Below, one piece after another: positions 25,001 to 35,827 of a stretch of DNA of 64,000 nucleotides (the first letter of the stretch is position 1; each line of letters starts with the position of its first letter). The notes beneath the pieces were generated by a model that was not told the origin of the DNA, did not search any database, and saw only the letters and a program-made list of their open reading frames with translations. This DNA is from Syngnathus acus (Eukaryota; Chordata; Actinopteri; Syngnathiformes; Syngnathidae), in contig NC_051100.1 in assembly GCF_901709675.1 (NCBI RefSeq), positions 9,334,786 through 9,398,785 on the forward strand, in the 5' to 3' direction. Both the position numbers and the translations under genes were made by a program.

Positions 25001-26897
25001 TTTGGATGGATCTTGTCAGAAATGGACTCTGGGCTTGCCAAAAGCATATACAGTGCTTCCAATGGCAGCAGGTGGCTGGGACTGAAGATTAATGTCTGGA
25101 AATATTTGCCTACAAGCATGTGAAGGAAGATGAAGGTAAAGTTTCTTGTTTGGATTTCGGGCGACATCTCCAATGAATGATAGACATCTGTGGACTGGAA
25201 AATTATTTAACTTTGTCAGTGTCTGGTCAGCGCACGCACATGCAGTCGAGGCCAACTTGAACCATTTCTACTCCCCTGCCGCATGTTTGTTTGATTAAGT
25301 CATCTTGGTTCCTTCATTGTTGTCCTCATTGATTCTTTTAATTAAAATTACATCAGCGTTCCGGTCACATTTTTAAGAAAGACAGTCAATTCAGTGAGGT
25401 TGAATGTAGTTCTTGAACAAGAGCGTTTTAATACAGTGGCTTTGAGGACTGATCACATTGATTTGTTTGGCCCATGAATCTCTCTCTCTGACTGAGGAGA
25501 GGCCACGGTTTTTCAAGGTTGGCTCAGATTTCAAAGCATTGGTGCTATGTCCTGCTGAGCACTGTTCCACCCCTCCTGACTTTATTCATGTCTTGTGGTA
25601 TATCTATCTGTCTTGGTACACTGCATCAAAAAAATAGCATGTTGTGTACTTAGTAGAAGAAATTAGAACTTAATTTCTATGGTTAGTTGCAGAATGTAAG
25701 AATGCAAGGTTTGCCATAGTTCACTGTCTATTTACAGCAATGACTTAAGCAAGCTCATGCGTTGCTTCCACAGCAAATGTTGCAGAGTTACTTTAGAGAC
25801 TGATCAAGCGGCGTGTTGAAGGGGTGAGGCAACAAACCTTACATGGTGCATCTGTTCCTTTTACCTTCTGCATGCCAAAGCAGCTGGCTATCCAGTACTT
25901 GAAGCCAACATTGTGGGTGCAAGACAAAACTCGAGCCTTTGCTTCTCTGCTGGGCCTCAAAACGCTGCCAACACATTCTCTACCAAATGAATGCCCAAGT
26001 GAAGGGCATCTGTTTTCTCTCCGGTCTGTTTAGGTCGCAGAAAAAGTCTTCGATTAAAAGCTTTTGTTGCATATATAAGTGCGGTTGCGATACTTTTTTA
26101 ACGTGTGACTAGAATGCTTTTGACCAATCTGTCCCAAATATGTAGCTGAAGTGATGGTAACATTTATTATTGGGTTTCAGTTGTTGTTTTGCTCATCAGT
26201 GAGGTTGACACACGATCACACTGTGATGCACTCATCCATGTCACATTACTTCAATCTTGTCGATTATATCAAGTCGTTTTATTTCTTTTATGCAAGAAGG
26301 CACTTTTCATTTTGAGTTTTTGAAATTGTGGAACGAAAGATTCCATTTATTATATGACACATCTGGTTTGTGGGTGTGTATCGTCCATGGGCAATCATGC
26401 TAATCCCCAACCAGGGGTTAGCAAAATATCTTGTGCCCCGGCACGCTTTGCATTCAAATTAGACAAAATGAACTTAGAATTTTATTATTTGGTGTGCCAA
26501 AGTGCAGCATAAATGGGATACAGCGTGAGATCCTTTCAATATTGTCACATTAGCCTAAGATGGTTGCATGATTACTCTGGATGAAATAGAATAGAATAGA
26601 ATAGAATACAATAGAATGTCTATTGTCATTGTACAACAGGCAGACAACAAAATTGGGAGACGTAAGAGCCTTATTCATGAGCGACATCGACAGGCTGCGA
26701 TACTGCTGAAACGTATTTCCCCACATGGCTTATCATGACTGCACAGATGAAAGAGAAATGTAAAATATGTTGCCCCCCTACCTAGGCGCGGTTGCCTCTT
26801 CCTGGACATCATTACCACTATAAAGCTTTTGCTGTGCAAACTAAGGTCAGAGATAATCATATTGCATGCATTGCAAGTCCCTTTGATATTGTGTATT

Positions 26898-26935
<38 letters not shown>

Positions 26936-29147
26936 GACAAGTGTCTTTCATTCTTGAACATTTTGTTTTTGTTATCCATTTAGTCTTGGTAATAAATAGC
27001 ACATGACTTAAAGAATGTGAAAGCCACAACAAAACAGTGACATAGGCAGTGTGCTAAAAGTGACTTGGCGTTCTCTCTGGAGTCAGTATGTGGCTTGTCT
27101 TGCCTCGCAGTCATAAGTTGTTTGTTACTCAGATCGATCAACTATGTCTTTGATGTGATGTTTTGACCCGGCTTTTGTCTTGTCATATGGCTGCTTCACT
27201 GGGTGTCAACTTGACAGAAAGCACACTGGTGGTTTGTATATCCTCGTTTTCCCGATTAGTTTTGGATATCTATCGTGTAATTGGACTTTTCTTCAAGCCC
27301 ACCAAAGGTCATTATCATGGAATAAGCATGCATTCCATTGGCAACATTTTGATATGTTTTGGCCGTCGATGTGCGTTTTACTCCATGGCGGGCTATAGTA
27401 AAGTCAGTACAGCATAGCGTGACCAAATAGGTTTGTAATCGACATGTGCATCCATCGCATTAGTTGTTTACACATGCCATGGCTACAGTATGGTTATTTA
27501 CTGACTATAAATAGGCACACATCCTCCCTGAACCACAAGCAGAATTTTGGGATGAGCAACATGCTGTCAGGGTTGTGGTGTGCTTGCTCACTTGTCTGGA
27601 TCTTTTTGCCTGCCCACTCATTATGGTCATTGTCAGGTTGCCACCAAAGTGAAAGTCTCAAAAGGGCATCAACGGCTTACATGTTGGCGTGTTGTTAATG
27701 TTTGTCATGCATGGCTCCTACCCAGTAAATCGTTTTAAATAGTATATGTTTCGATTTCTATTCAATTTATTCTGAGTTGCGAAGACTTCAAAAGGCTCTT
27801 CTGACATGAAAGCACCTTAAGTTGATTATGACTCAGCTTTGAACCTTCACTTGAAACAGATTTAAAATGGCTGTTCTCAAAACGCATCCACAAAAGATGA
27901 AGGGAATAAGATGAATACAGAAGGTTGTATTGGAGGCATAATAACCCCCCGAGAGTGTTGCCATGTGTGTATGTAGCCTTGTCTGGGTGATGTTCCAGTG
28001 TATGACAGTTGCCCCCAGGATGTCAGGGGCCATAGTCTAGGACTTGACTAAAAGAATGTTATAGAGATGGATGGTCCTGCAACTGGAGATGTGATGTCAG
28101 GCCAATTCAGTGGCCTATTGATTCTCTCATTGTTTCTGATCTTTTATTACACACTAACACCCCCCACCCCTAAATAAATTGCTCGTCCGAGTGTCACTTA
28201 ATAGTCAAAATAGACAAATGGAGATGAAACACCAAAAACTTCAGCCAATGTCAAAGTGTGTTTATCAAACCAAAGTTGATTTGAGTCTGGACCGATGTGC
28301 AACAGCTGTCTATAGACCGCAAGACATCAAACACTGCAGTCTGTCACTTTGACAATGTGATGCTTTAAATGTTCACTGTGGTCCTATTTGATCAACAAAC
28401 TGACCTGCAAGTAATTAATTCTGCAGCCTTGCCACTTTAAATTTTCATATCATTCTCTGATGTAAAGATGTACTTTTGGCAGTTTACAGTGGACCAGCTG
28501 TCACCCAGCTGCAGTTACTATGATGACTAGCATTTTTCCCCACCAGTTCATGAATTTGACTCACTGTTGTCTCTTTTTGACCGGATGAGCAGTACGATGG
28601 ATGGATGGACGGACTGACAGACCTTGGTTGCCATCAATTTTCGCCTTCTTCCTTTATAGTGCCATCACTACCATGTTTGATTGTGTTGCGTTTTGTTCAA
28701 GATGTCCGTAAGTCGTAAAACCGCTCAACTGGACATCACGTCAGGGTCACCAATTGTTGCGTTTTGTTCAAGATGTCCGTCGTTGAGCAAGGAAAACAAA
28801 GATGTGGAGTGATAGTTGGTACTTTATTTGCAAGATCTTGGGTTGTTTTCACGTGCTGATGTGTGTTGTGTACTGACTGCCGTGAGCCAACCCAAGATCT
28901 TGCAACTAAAGAACCAACGATTACTCCACATCTTTGTTTTCCTTGCTCAACGACGGACATCTTGAACAAAACGCAACAATTGCTAGTAGCATTTTTGGAT
29001 TTGATGTCAAGTAGTGTGTCCATCTAATGTTGTCATCTTCTGCACTCCTTCCAGACACACATATCCAGATTACCACCTGGCACTGTTCCTGGTCAGTCGC
29101 TGGCCATCGAAGGAGGTGTTTGTCGCCTGACGAGCGCGGTAGATTGA
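15885..29147 (+). CDS. tasp1: Taspase 1 (threonine aspartase 1), complete, 13 coding exons
   Basis: Type 2 asparaginase-family protease that cleaves after Asp in nuclear factors such as MLL/KMT2A and TFIIA. It is made as a proenzyme that cuts itself to expose an N-terminal Thr. Exons: 15,885-16,014; 16,267-16,334; 16,646-16,714; 17,281-17,401; 17,554-17,638; 17,728-17,807; 17,948-18,054; 19,337-19,456; 20,307-20,385; 22,397-22,507; 23,363-23,470; 23,936-24,009; 29,055-29,147. The CDS is 1,245 nt, 414 residues (human 420), with every junction in phase. Seen: HAGAGYHS near residue 42, NAGMGSN and ECDASIMDGKS in the alpha part, two basic clusters (192-197, 212-215) fitting the bipartite nuclear signal, and the autocleavage pair Asp228-Thr229 in CLDTVGA. 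The start is the first ATG after an in-frame TGA near 15,846. All expected motifs are present, so it is probably functional. Confidence 0.96.
16021..16083 (-). repeat. LINE-tail-like repeat fragment beside a TASP1 splice donor
   Basis: The minus strand reads AAAGTCAGCTTTATTGTCAA and on to GACACACAAAGAAA. It is the same family as the longer sense copy at 19,610-19,915. The similarity starts six bases inside the intron after coding exon 1. Confidence 0.75.
16267..16334 (+). CDS. tasp1: TASP1 coding exon 2
   Basis: Acceptor TTTTCAG. Encodes GAGYHSESKAKEYKHVCKR, the highly conserved N-terminal strand with the oxyanion-hole glycine; donor GTAAGT, phase 0. Confidence 0.95.
16374..16443 (+). repeat. 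35-bp tandem duplication in TASP1 intron
   Basis: The unit beginning ATCACAATTTCCTGCACAG occurs twice back to back (16,374-16,408 and 16,409-16,443), differing only at the last base. Confidence 0.95.
16646..16714 (+). CDS. tasp1: TASP1 coding exon 3
   Basis: Encodes AVDQLKAGALAVEAVAAALV and then ELE. The donor is GTTGCT, a weak match to consensus beyond the invariant GT, yet the next exon joins in phase at the conserved ELE-DSPF junction. Confidence 0.92.
16928..16942 (+). repeat. Poly-G run
   Basis: Fifteen consecutive G in a TASP1 intron; a likely site of length variation. Confidence 0.9.
17281..17401 (+). CDS. tasp1: TASP1 coding exon 4
   Basis: Encodes DSPFTNAGMGSN..., then ECDASIMDGKS and HYGAVGAISG, core of the alpha-subunit fold. 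Acceptor TTCCCAG, donor GTACGT. Confidence 0.95.
17554..17638 (+). CDS. tasp1: TASP1 coding exon 5
   Basis: Encodes IKNPVLVANRLLSEAQKGKL and SAGRIPP; ends phase 2 before GTGATT. The following intron is only 89 bp. Confidence 0.94.
17728..17807 (+). CDS. tasp1: TASP1 coding exon 6
   Basis: Encodes CFLVGRGAHDWAVSHGVPAC and PSEKMAT after joining TG|C; donor GTGAGT. Confidence 0.94.
17948..18054 (+). CDS. tasp1: TASP1 coding exon 7 (basic, nuclear-signal region)
   Basis: Encodes FSLSAYKRNKRKMELAEKMD and then KKRRQSSRN. The two basic clusters are the bipartite nuclear localisation signal region of the long loop ahead of the cleavage site. Donor GTAAGT. Confidence 0.94.
18055..19336 (+). other. 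TASP1 intron between coding exons 7 and 8
   Basis: 1.28 kb with no exon or identifiable element, apart from a short GTGGCCCAGTGG stretch near 18,170 that resembles the head of the SINE-like repeat. Confidence 0.6.
19337..19456 (+). CDS. tasp1: TASP1 coding exon 8 (autocleavage site)
   Basis: Encodes ENGSECLD-TVGAIVVDMQGN, then AAAVSSGGLAMKHPGRVGQ. Thr229 after Asp228 is the catalytic N-terminal nucleophile of the beta subunit. Confidence 0.96.
19610..19915 (+). repeat. LINE-tail-like fish interspersed repeat
   Basis: Begins TCAAAGTCAGCTTTATTGTC and continues through CATGCCAAGACACACAAAG and CTATCCCACGGTGACAAGAC into an A-rich, AATAAATAA-type tail. This text recurs in teleost genomes as the 3' end of a LINE; the exact family is not certain from memory. 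A truncated antisense copy is at 16,021-16,083. Confidence 0.65.
20307..20385 (+). CDS. tasp1: TASP1 coding exon 9
   Basis: Encodes AAHYGCGCWAENACNMNSYS and TAVSTS; acceptor TTTTCTCAG, donor GTATAA, phase 1. Confidence 0.95.
20386..22396 (+). other. TASP1 intron between coding exons 9 and 10
   Basis: 2.0-kb intron; nothing identifiable beyond a short (TGCTGC)n-like run near 21,398-21,425. Confidence 0.6.
22397..22507 (+). CDS. tasp1: TASP1 coding exon 10
   Basis: Encodes GCGEHLIRTMLARECSAAMQ, then SEDAHQALLDAMQNKFI; acceptor CTCCTGCAG, donor GTGAGT. Confidence 0.95.
22508..23362 (+). other. TASP1 intron between coding exons 10 and 11
   Basis: 855 bp, AT-rich; no exon, element or structured repeat seen. 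Confidence 0.6.
23363..23470 (+). CDS. tasp1: TASP1 coding exon 11
   Basis: Encodes SPFLASEDRVLGGVIVLRCC, then a variable tail KCVEPQPSTNVKGCL. Acceptor ACATTAAG is pyrimidine-poor near the AG but is preceded by a CT run; donor GTGAGA. Confidence 0.92.
23936..24009 (+). CDS. tasp1: TASP1 coding exon 12
   Basis: Encodes VEFLWSHTTESMCVGYMSAQ, then DSKAK; acceptor TTTGCACAG, donor GTGAGC, phase 0. Confidence 0.95.
24141..24632 (+). mobile_element. hAT-type DNA element with exact 8-bp target-site duplication
   Basis: 492-bp element with imperfect terminal inverted repeats (CAGTGTTTCCCAAT left; reverse complement of the right end AAGTGATTCCCAAC). It is flanked on both sides by GACTAGAG (24,133-24,140 and 24,633-24,640). 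It has a poly-A stretch near 24,180 and no transposase coding, so it is a non-autonomous copy. The terminus resembles the CAGTGGTTCCCAAC ends of Charlie/Tip100-type hAT elements. Confidence 0.8.
26583..26660 (+). repeat. (AATAG)n microsatellite and LINE-tail-like end
   Basis: Five to six AATAG units are followed by GTCTATTGTCATTGTACAAC and ACAACAAAATTG. That combination recurs at 3' ends of fish LINEs. Confidence 0.6.
26900..26930 (+). repeat. T31 homopolymer
   Basis: Thirty-one consecutive T, possibly the reversed poly-A tail of an old retroposon, though no recognisable body adjoins it. Confidence 0.95.
28684..28982. mobile_element. LTR-retrotransposon ends arranged as a palindrome
   Basis: Two 95-bp arms (28,751-28,845 and 28,888-28,982) are inverted copies, 91 of 95 bases identical, around a 42-bp loop. 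On the minus strand the left arm reads like an R-U5 region: it holds AATAAA and ends in CGCAACA. It is followed by ATTGGTGACCCTGACG, which resembles a primer-binding site. About 46 bp further on, the LTR terminus is repeated directly (28,684-28,709). No coding sequence survives. Family (Gypsy or BEL/Pao) not decided. Confidence 0.7.
29055..29147 (+). CDS. tasp1: TASP1 coding exon 13 (stop codon)
   Basis: Encodes THISRLPPGTVPGQSLAIEG, then GVCRLTSAVD and TGA. It matches the taspase C-terminus and lies 5 kb beyond the previous exon, after acceptor CTTCCAG. Confidence 0.95.
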   Translation, partial: THISRLPPGTVPGQSLAIEGGVCRLTSAVD

Positions 29148-32100
29148 GTCCCATTCGCCTTCCTTGTTCGCTTCTCAAGCAATATTATACTCACAAGGTA
29201 TTATGATGGATGATCCTGGAAATGAAAAGCTTGAGTGTGGTCTGTGCACTTGCAAGACTTCCATATGCACTTGGAGTTATACTTGATGCACTGTTGCCTT
29301 GATATCCCACGTATTGATTTATTCCTTTTTATGGTAGATAAGCTACGATTATGAGGTAAACAGGGTGGATGTTATTTTGTATTACTTCATCAATGGAACT
29401 TTTTTTGAGGGATTTCAATTCAAATTCTATGATAGTCCTCAAGCACAATAGATGAAATATGCACACGTATAATAACTTGTAAATGGCGCCTTTATATCTG
29501 ACAGGAAAAATTGTGATCTTATTACTCGGATAAACATATTTAGCATCTATGTTTTCTCACACACGTACATCATTAAGCCCATGTTGCACAAGAAAAATCA
29601 TATGAGTCTTAGTTAATGAGACACTTTCAGCCTTTATAACCACAACATAGTTTATGAAAAATTGAGTACATAGAACTGCATGCGCTTCACCAAGAGGGCA
29701 GAGCTACATATATGCACTACCAGAGCTATGCGGATATTGAAGCACTCAGGTAGCTTACTCAGTTAGAGCTACAAACAAGAACAGCTGTTAGCAAACCATG
29801 AATAACACATATCTTTATAGATACTACATTAAAGGACATGTATTTTGTTTTTATGAAGGAGAGGGTTCATCTATATTACAATTTATGCATTTCAGTGCAC
29901 ATTCAAATGGTGCTATAAAGTTTTACTTGAAAAAGTATAAATTCATCTTTCTGTTAAGCTACTTTTCTCTATTAATAAATGTTCCAAGTCATAAGACAAC
30001 ATGACTAACTCCTGTCACATGAAAATGTAGTGTACAACTACAAAATACAGAAAATTCTAATATGTGCGCAGCGTTCCACAGTGATTCAGAAGTAAATAAA
30101 CTTTTATGTTACCATGTTAACTGTGTCTGTCTTGGGAAACTTCAGACAGTTTGTGTTTCAATTCTGCCATGCTGCTATTTGGAGAACATTTTTTTTTTTA
30201 CCATATGAGACAGTGTTTTATTCCTGTCAAAAATGTATAGTCTAGGAATAAATTGCATGCTGGTTGGGAAAGCAAACTCGACAGACGGTCGCCAGTATGC
30301 TGAACCTCATGGCACAAGTATGTTGAGGAGCCACTTTTTCACACATTCTTCTATTTTGTTTTGTTTCATGGCGATTACTCATTACTATACATTACTCATT
30401 TTGAATTATATCCACCACACACTTTCTAAGTTACTGAGGAAAAGTGTGAAATGACTGCTGCTTCTCTACCTGGTCCTAAGTTCCAGCCTACAAATTTTAA
30501 GGACTTATCGTGAAGTGTCGAAGCCAAAACATTTAAAACTTCAAAGGATATCAGATTGAAGATCCCCATGAGTTTGATGGGGTCAAAGTTCCAAACGTAT
30601 ATTTTTTCCCTGTTCTTTACGGTTTTCAAAGAATTTTCAACCAGTATTCTGATAACAGCTTTACAGACAATACATCAGTCTAGTTGCCAACTTTGAATGT
30701 GCCACTTGTTTTCGATTGACTAAAAGTGCTTAACATTTGAGTAGTCACCGATACCAAGTACTGATACTTGGGAAAATCATTCTCTCACATTTGATACAAA
30801 TTAGATTTATTAATTATTGTTCACAAACAAAAAATACAATATTTTCTTGATGTACATTTCATTCAAGTACAACACTTTTAAGACTAAGAAGTTGTCATTA
30901 CTGACATTTTAACATCCAACTGTATGTTCTTAAAATACATCCCGTGACACAAGGCATTTCAGCTACGTGGTGCCTCAGTCTGCACATTAGGGGGCACCAT
31001 AAGGAGGTAAATGTGCATTTCCTGCAGCACCGCCTGACAACAAAGTGAATAAATGCCATAAAATTTAAAAAATGGGATTATAAGGTAAAATACAATACAC
31101 AAACACAATATGAAAACCTAATCGAGACACGTCCATGTTAAAACAAAGCTTTGCTCTTGTAGGCAGCATACTGCGTTTCTACCCAGGTTGTTTACAGAGC
31201 ATAATCTGCAATATCCTAAAAGTGTCACCATCCATGTCCTTCGAGTATTTCCACAAGCACTCAGGTTAGTGTTGTAGTTCTGGAGAGTTTTTATAAGTAT
31301 CGATATTGTCGAAACATGCAATAATGGTACCTGTGTTGGTATCGGCATTGATGCATCCATGCTTTCAATAAAAAGTAATTATTATAATGTGCAGTTGGAT
31401 GAGATTTTGGCTGCAAATATTTTTTTATTTCACTTTCTGCATTCTACAATTAGGAAAATGCTAACATTTACTTCATCCACTGGCAATTCGGTTCGAAAGT
31501 GTAAGAACTCGCACTCCTGTGAGATCACTGACATTCAAAATGTAGCTGACCGGTCAGAAGAAGTGTCAGAAATGTGTTTGTGTTTCCTCTCCAGCCTTCT
31601 GACCCTGGTTTGATCCTGCAAGTCCATCTAAAAGAGACGGTTGTTACTTTGCCCCTCACCCACACTCACACCAGTCACCATTAGCTTGATTATGGGCTAT
31701 TACAGAGCGCCCACTTTTCATCAGAGCTAATCTGCGTTGCCGAGAGACCCTCAAGCAAATTCATCTTGGAAACCTTGCCCTTCAAGCATGAACTTTCACT
31801 GCCCTCAATCCCCTTTTGCTTTGAAAAGGGATCCTGGATCTTTAAAAAGTGGACAAAGTCCTGAGCCATTCAAGGTGTATCCAATGCCTGCTGCTCGGCA
31901 AGGCTCTCAAATGCAAAACAGACGGTGGAGCAAATAAAGATCAAAGGCAGCGGGCCAGGCTGCTGTCCTCACATGCCAAAGCCCACTGACACAATGAATC
32001 ACTGCCATTCGCCTTACGTGCTCACGCTGCTTCACCCCTGCCCAAAATCTCTCACCTCAGGGATGCCAACCTCCTTGTCACTGTTTCACATCAACACACA

Positions 32101-35100
32101 TGGGCAACATTCATGTCGTACGGGCTGGCTGGTCAAAATTGAGCCTTGAGTTTGACACCTGCGGTCTATATGGTAGGCTAAAATGTATTCAATTATTTTC
32201 AAGCACGGTGGATTTTAGGTTTTCATTTGCTTAAGAAGGAATGCATTCGGATTCAAGCACGGTACATCTAAAAGTAATTCATCCAAGAGGAGACCCAACC
32301 AAATGTTGAGTGCATATAAATTAAGATACTTTTCGATATATCATTTTTTATTGTGTAATCTAATATTATTGAGACGTTGCATTTTTTAACAATCTTTACC
32401 TAGCTGGACAAAATTTTCTACTCGCAAGACTTGAAATATTTTGCTCTGTGAAATGTATACTGTTTAAAGTAATGTCTTGGTTTCACTTCCTGAAATGATT
32501 GACAAAAATGTTTCAATTTTTTCTTGATATCCTAATTGTTGAGGTTGTATATTTAGATTTTACAGGCATGTCAATATCATCCAACAGCCTAGTAAAAACA
32601 TAGCCTGGCAAGCCAGACTCAATGGTGTACCAGTATTGGTCTGTCTTGCCAAGCTCGTAAAAACAAGAATGTTTTGACGATGTGAAAACAATTCACTTGT
32701 TCCCCCAGACCTGACAAAATTACTGAATGTCCCGTTACATGGATGTCCTGCCTATCGTTGGTCTTTCACCAACTTCCTAATGCAACACCATATATATAAC
32801 ACTATGTAGCCCATGCATATAAATGACATGGGACAAAAAGTGGTGTGGTGACCTTGCATTAAAAGCACAGACGACGCTATGCAATGATGATTCCTTCTGC
32901 CAGTTATTAATGAGAACCCACCACCTTGTACGACAGACATAAACAAAATGACTTTGAATAAGCCACAAATTCGGGAAAGTCTCAGTAATGCAGTGCGGGT
33001 GTGCCTTAAGGCTCCAAAAACGCTGCCGTCATCTAAATGAACGGCCAAAACAACAGTTTTGAGTCGAAAATGTACTTGTGAAAATGGCGCGACGGAGCCA
33101 ATCAAGAGACAGACGGATCATGTCACTGTGCTCTTTCACACCACCACGGCTTGACCTGTTTATTCAGCTGTTCTCACCTTCTATCCAAGCAACTGACCCC
33201 ACCCATGTTGTGCTGCTCAGTCAGAATGAATAGAGGACGTTCCCGATCAGATATCCCAGATTGGAAGACAGACCTTTTCATTTATGCTGGTGTTTTTGTG
33301 GTCCAGATGCATCCACAAAAGAGCAAAGGGAGTGTGAGAGGATAAAAATGACACAGCTCCATAATTAGTTGCTTTTTGAGTCATACCCTAGTTTACAAGA
33401 ACCCCAATGTTGAACTCAACCAGGCACAAAGAAAGCATCGGGACACTTAAAAGCTAGTTTCTACTTGTGAAATGAGCTGAAAAATTTGGCTTTGATTTTG
33501 TTTTCCCTTGCGAAAAATAAAGGAGAAAAAACTGAATGTTGGACATCTTTTGAGTCTCTACAGAAATAGAGGGCAAAAGACCAACAATCATTTCTTGGTA
33601 TTTTTAATAAGCCCTTTCAGATGCTTAACACTATACCACTAATATGGTGCTTTGATTCCTTTGAAATGTCGAGAGAAGTATCCTCAAAATAGTATCAGCC
33701 TCCGGTGACACCCCACAACCCAGAGCAGCAAGTTTCCTCTCTGGTTTTTAACATAGCCTGTGTAGCTGTGAACCATGCCCTTTTCATTGTTCGATGGTTT
33801 ATTTCAATGATTGTTGTTAGTTTTTTCACATGTCATTTGGCGTGAACTGGCAGGGTTTTGAAGTTATGTCAGAGTTATAGCCGTTCTTTGACATGAGTGG
33901 TGTCCGTCTGGAGAGGATTTGCAGGGGCCCAAAGGGGCTGTCCAATAAAACAAATCATCATAAAAGTGTTTCGTAACATTACCAGTTTAACACAATATGT
34001 TCAAGTGAGTCCAATGGCTCTGTAGTGGAATCTTTTTTTATTTCACCAAATTACATGTTAACATTTGGGCATATGAGATGCAATGCACAAATTGTTGCCA
34101 GTGTGAGTGAGGATTTTATTTAACAGCTTTTATTATTGTGGTCGTACTTTGCAGTGGTGCATGTAGAACGGCGACTAAAAATGTTTGAACGAGCCGTTTA
34201 ATACTTGGACGCTCGATTTGGGGTAACCGAAACTATTAGAATACACCTCAGCATGAGTCCAGTTAACTTGCGAATTAACAACCATTAAAAATTTTAACTT
34301 ATTTGACACTCTCACAATGTAAATCAAAGTGCATTATTCTAAAAAAAAGTATCTTTTGTATTGGATTGTACAGTTGTACCTAATATTGTGGCCAGTGAGT
34401 ATATTTCTAAATAAAGACAAACATGTTAGCGCTTAATGGCCTGTGCAGCAGATGGCCTGCTATAGATAACAATCCAGGCAGTGTACTGTAATCTTAGCCT
34501 CAAACGGTCCGGTAACTGAGGAGGACAGGACACATAAAAAGAATACTTTTCCGGCTTTGAGTATGATGATACTACAAAAAGCTCGTGAAAATTACATCTC
34601 AATTATAATTAGAAAAGATGCAATGCTGATAGATATCTGTGGTCAAGTGGTGCACATTGAGGAGTTTTGGAGCAGTGGAAGTACAAGTGCGCGATCCGGT
34701 ACTAAACCACGAGCCGTGTACTTGGCCAACTGTGGCGTACAGTGAAGTGGAGGAATGAGCATGCCATGAATGGCTGCCTCTGTGTGACAATGGCTGCAGA
34801 TGTTCAGAGGTCCCTACTATAGACAGGCTGCACTGTGTGTGCATGCGTGCTGCAAAAATTATACCGGAATGTGACGAAACTCCAAAGACAAATATAATTC
34901 AAGAGAGTCTTTCAGTAGTCAAGCCTTGAAAGAAATCCTATCAAAAGGAGGGACTCGTGTGTTGCAGTGGATCAAACAGATGAAAGCCCTTTGCAATGTT
35001 TTGATCCTTTTGGCGAAGTAGAGACGATAGAGCCCTTTCGTTGCAAAATGAAAGCTTGTGTTAATTTCTGGGAGCAGAGGGAATCAGAAATTCAGTTGGG

Positions 35101-35354
35101 CTGTCCTTGAAAATTATTCATGACCCTTGATGTGTGCGTGTGTTTTTTTGTGTTTAATTGTATGTATTTCGTTGGGATACAATATAATATGCAATACCCA
35201 GTAGCACATGATTGTGAAGTGGAACAAAATTGATCAAATATAAATGTAAAAAGTGTGCTATGCATTTGTATTCAGCCCTCTGTACTAATACCCCTAAATA
35301 CAATCCAGTGCAATCAGCTCCCTTCAGAATTCACCAAATTCCTTGCATGTAATT

Positions 35355-35654
35355 TACTGTATTTTCCGCACTATAAGGCGCACCGGATTATAAAGTGCAC
35401 CTTCAATGAATGGCCCATTTTAAAATTTTGTCCATATATAAGGCACACCGGATTATAAGGCGCACCTTCAATGAATGGCCCGTTTTAAAACTTTGTCCAT
35501 ATATAAGATATATACATTTGGCCCGCAGGCTGGACTTTGGACACACCTGCTGTAGTGGCTCAATATTGCTCCATATATAAGGCGTACCTGATTATAAGGC
35601 TTTTGAGAAAATTGGAGGTTTTTAGGTGCGCCTTATAGTGCGGAAAATACGGTA
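35355..35654 (+). mobile_element. Mariner-like MITE with about 30-bp terminal inverted repeats
   Basis: About 300 bp. The left end TACTGTATTTTCCGCACTAT is matched by the inverted right end (TACCGTATTTTCCGC...). Both continue into AAGGCGCACC, and TA borders each end. Inside, a roughly 64-bp unit (GGATTATAA...CAATGAATGGCCC...) is repeated, followed by a TTTGGCCCGCAGGCTGGAC stretch. No ORF. The CGCACTATAAGGCGCACC ends are a widespread vertebrate repeat. Confidence 0.8.
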
Positions 35655-35821
35655 CTATCGGTTGTACATAAAATAAATGTTAAAGAACACACAGTCACTT
35701 TACACTGGTTTGTGGTTGTCCATGCATAATGTGCAAAAGCGGTATGAATACTTTTTCAAGACCAGTCACTGCAGGGCCAATGAGTAAAAAACACAAAAGA
35801 CAAGCATCAACATTTTATAGT

Positions 35822-35827
35822 TTTATT
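35822..35827 (-). terminator. ISM1 polyadenylation signal (AATAAA)
   Basis: On the minus strand AATAAA is followed within 20-40 bases by a TG/T-rich stretch (TGTTGATGCTTGTCTTTTG), a normal cleavage-site arrangement. This gives a 3' UTR of about 740 nt. Confidence 0.6.

Larger units (their letters stand above)
24010..29054 (+). other. TASP1 last intron (5.0 kb)
   Basis: Largest TASP1 intron. It holds a hAT element (24,141-24,632), an AATAG microsatellite with a LINE-tail-like stretch (26,583-26,660), a T31 run (26,900-26,930) and a foldback of LTR ends (28,684-28,982). No further exon was recognised before the terminal exon. Confidence 0.7.

Noticed and set aside
26675-27032. Lysine-rich minus-strand frames
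   Set aside because: They are translations of the T31 homopolymer and its flanks.
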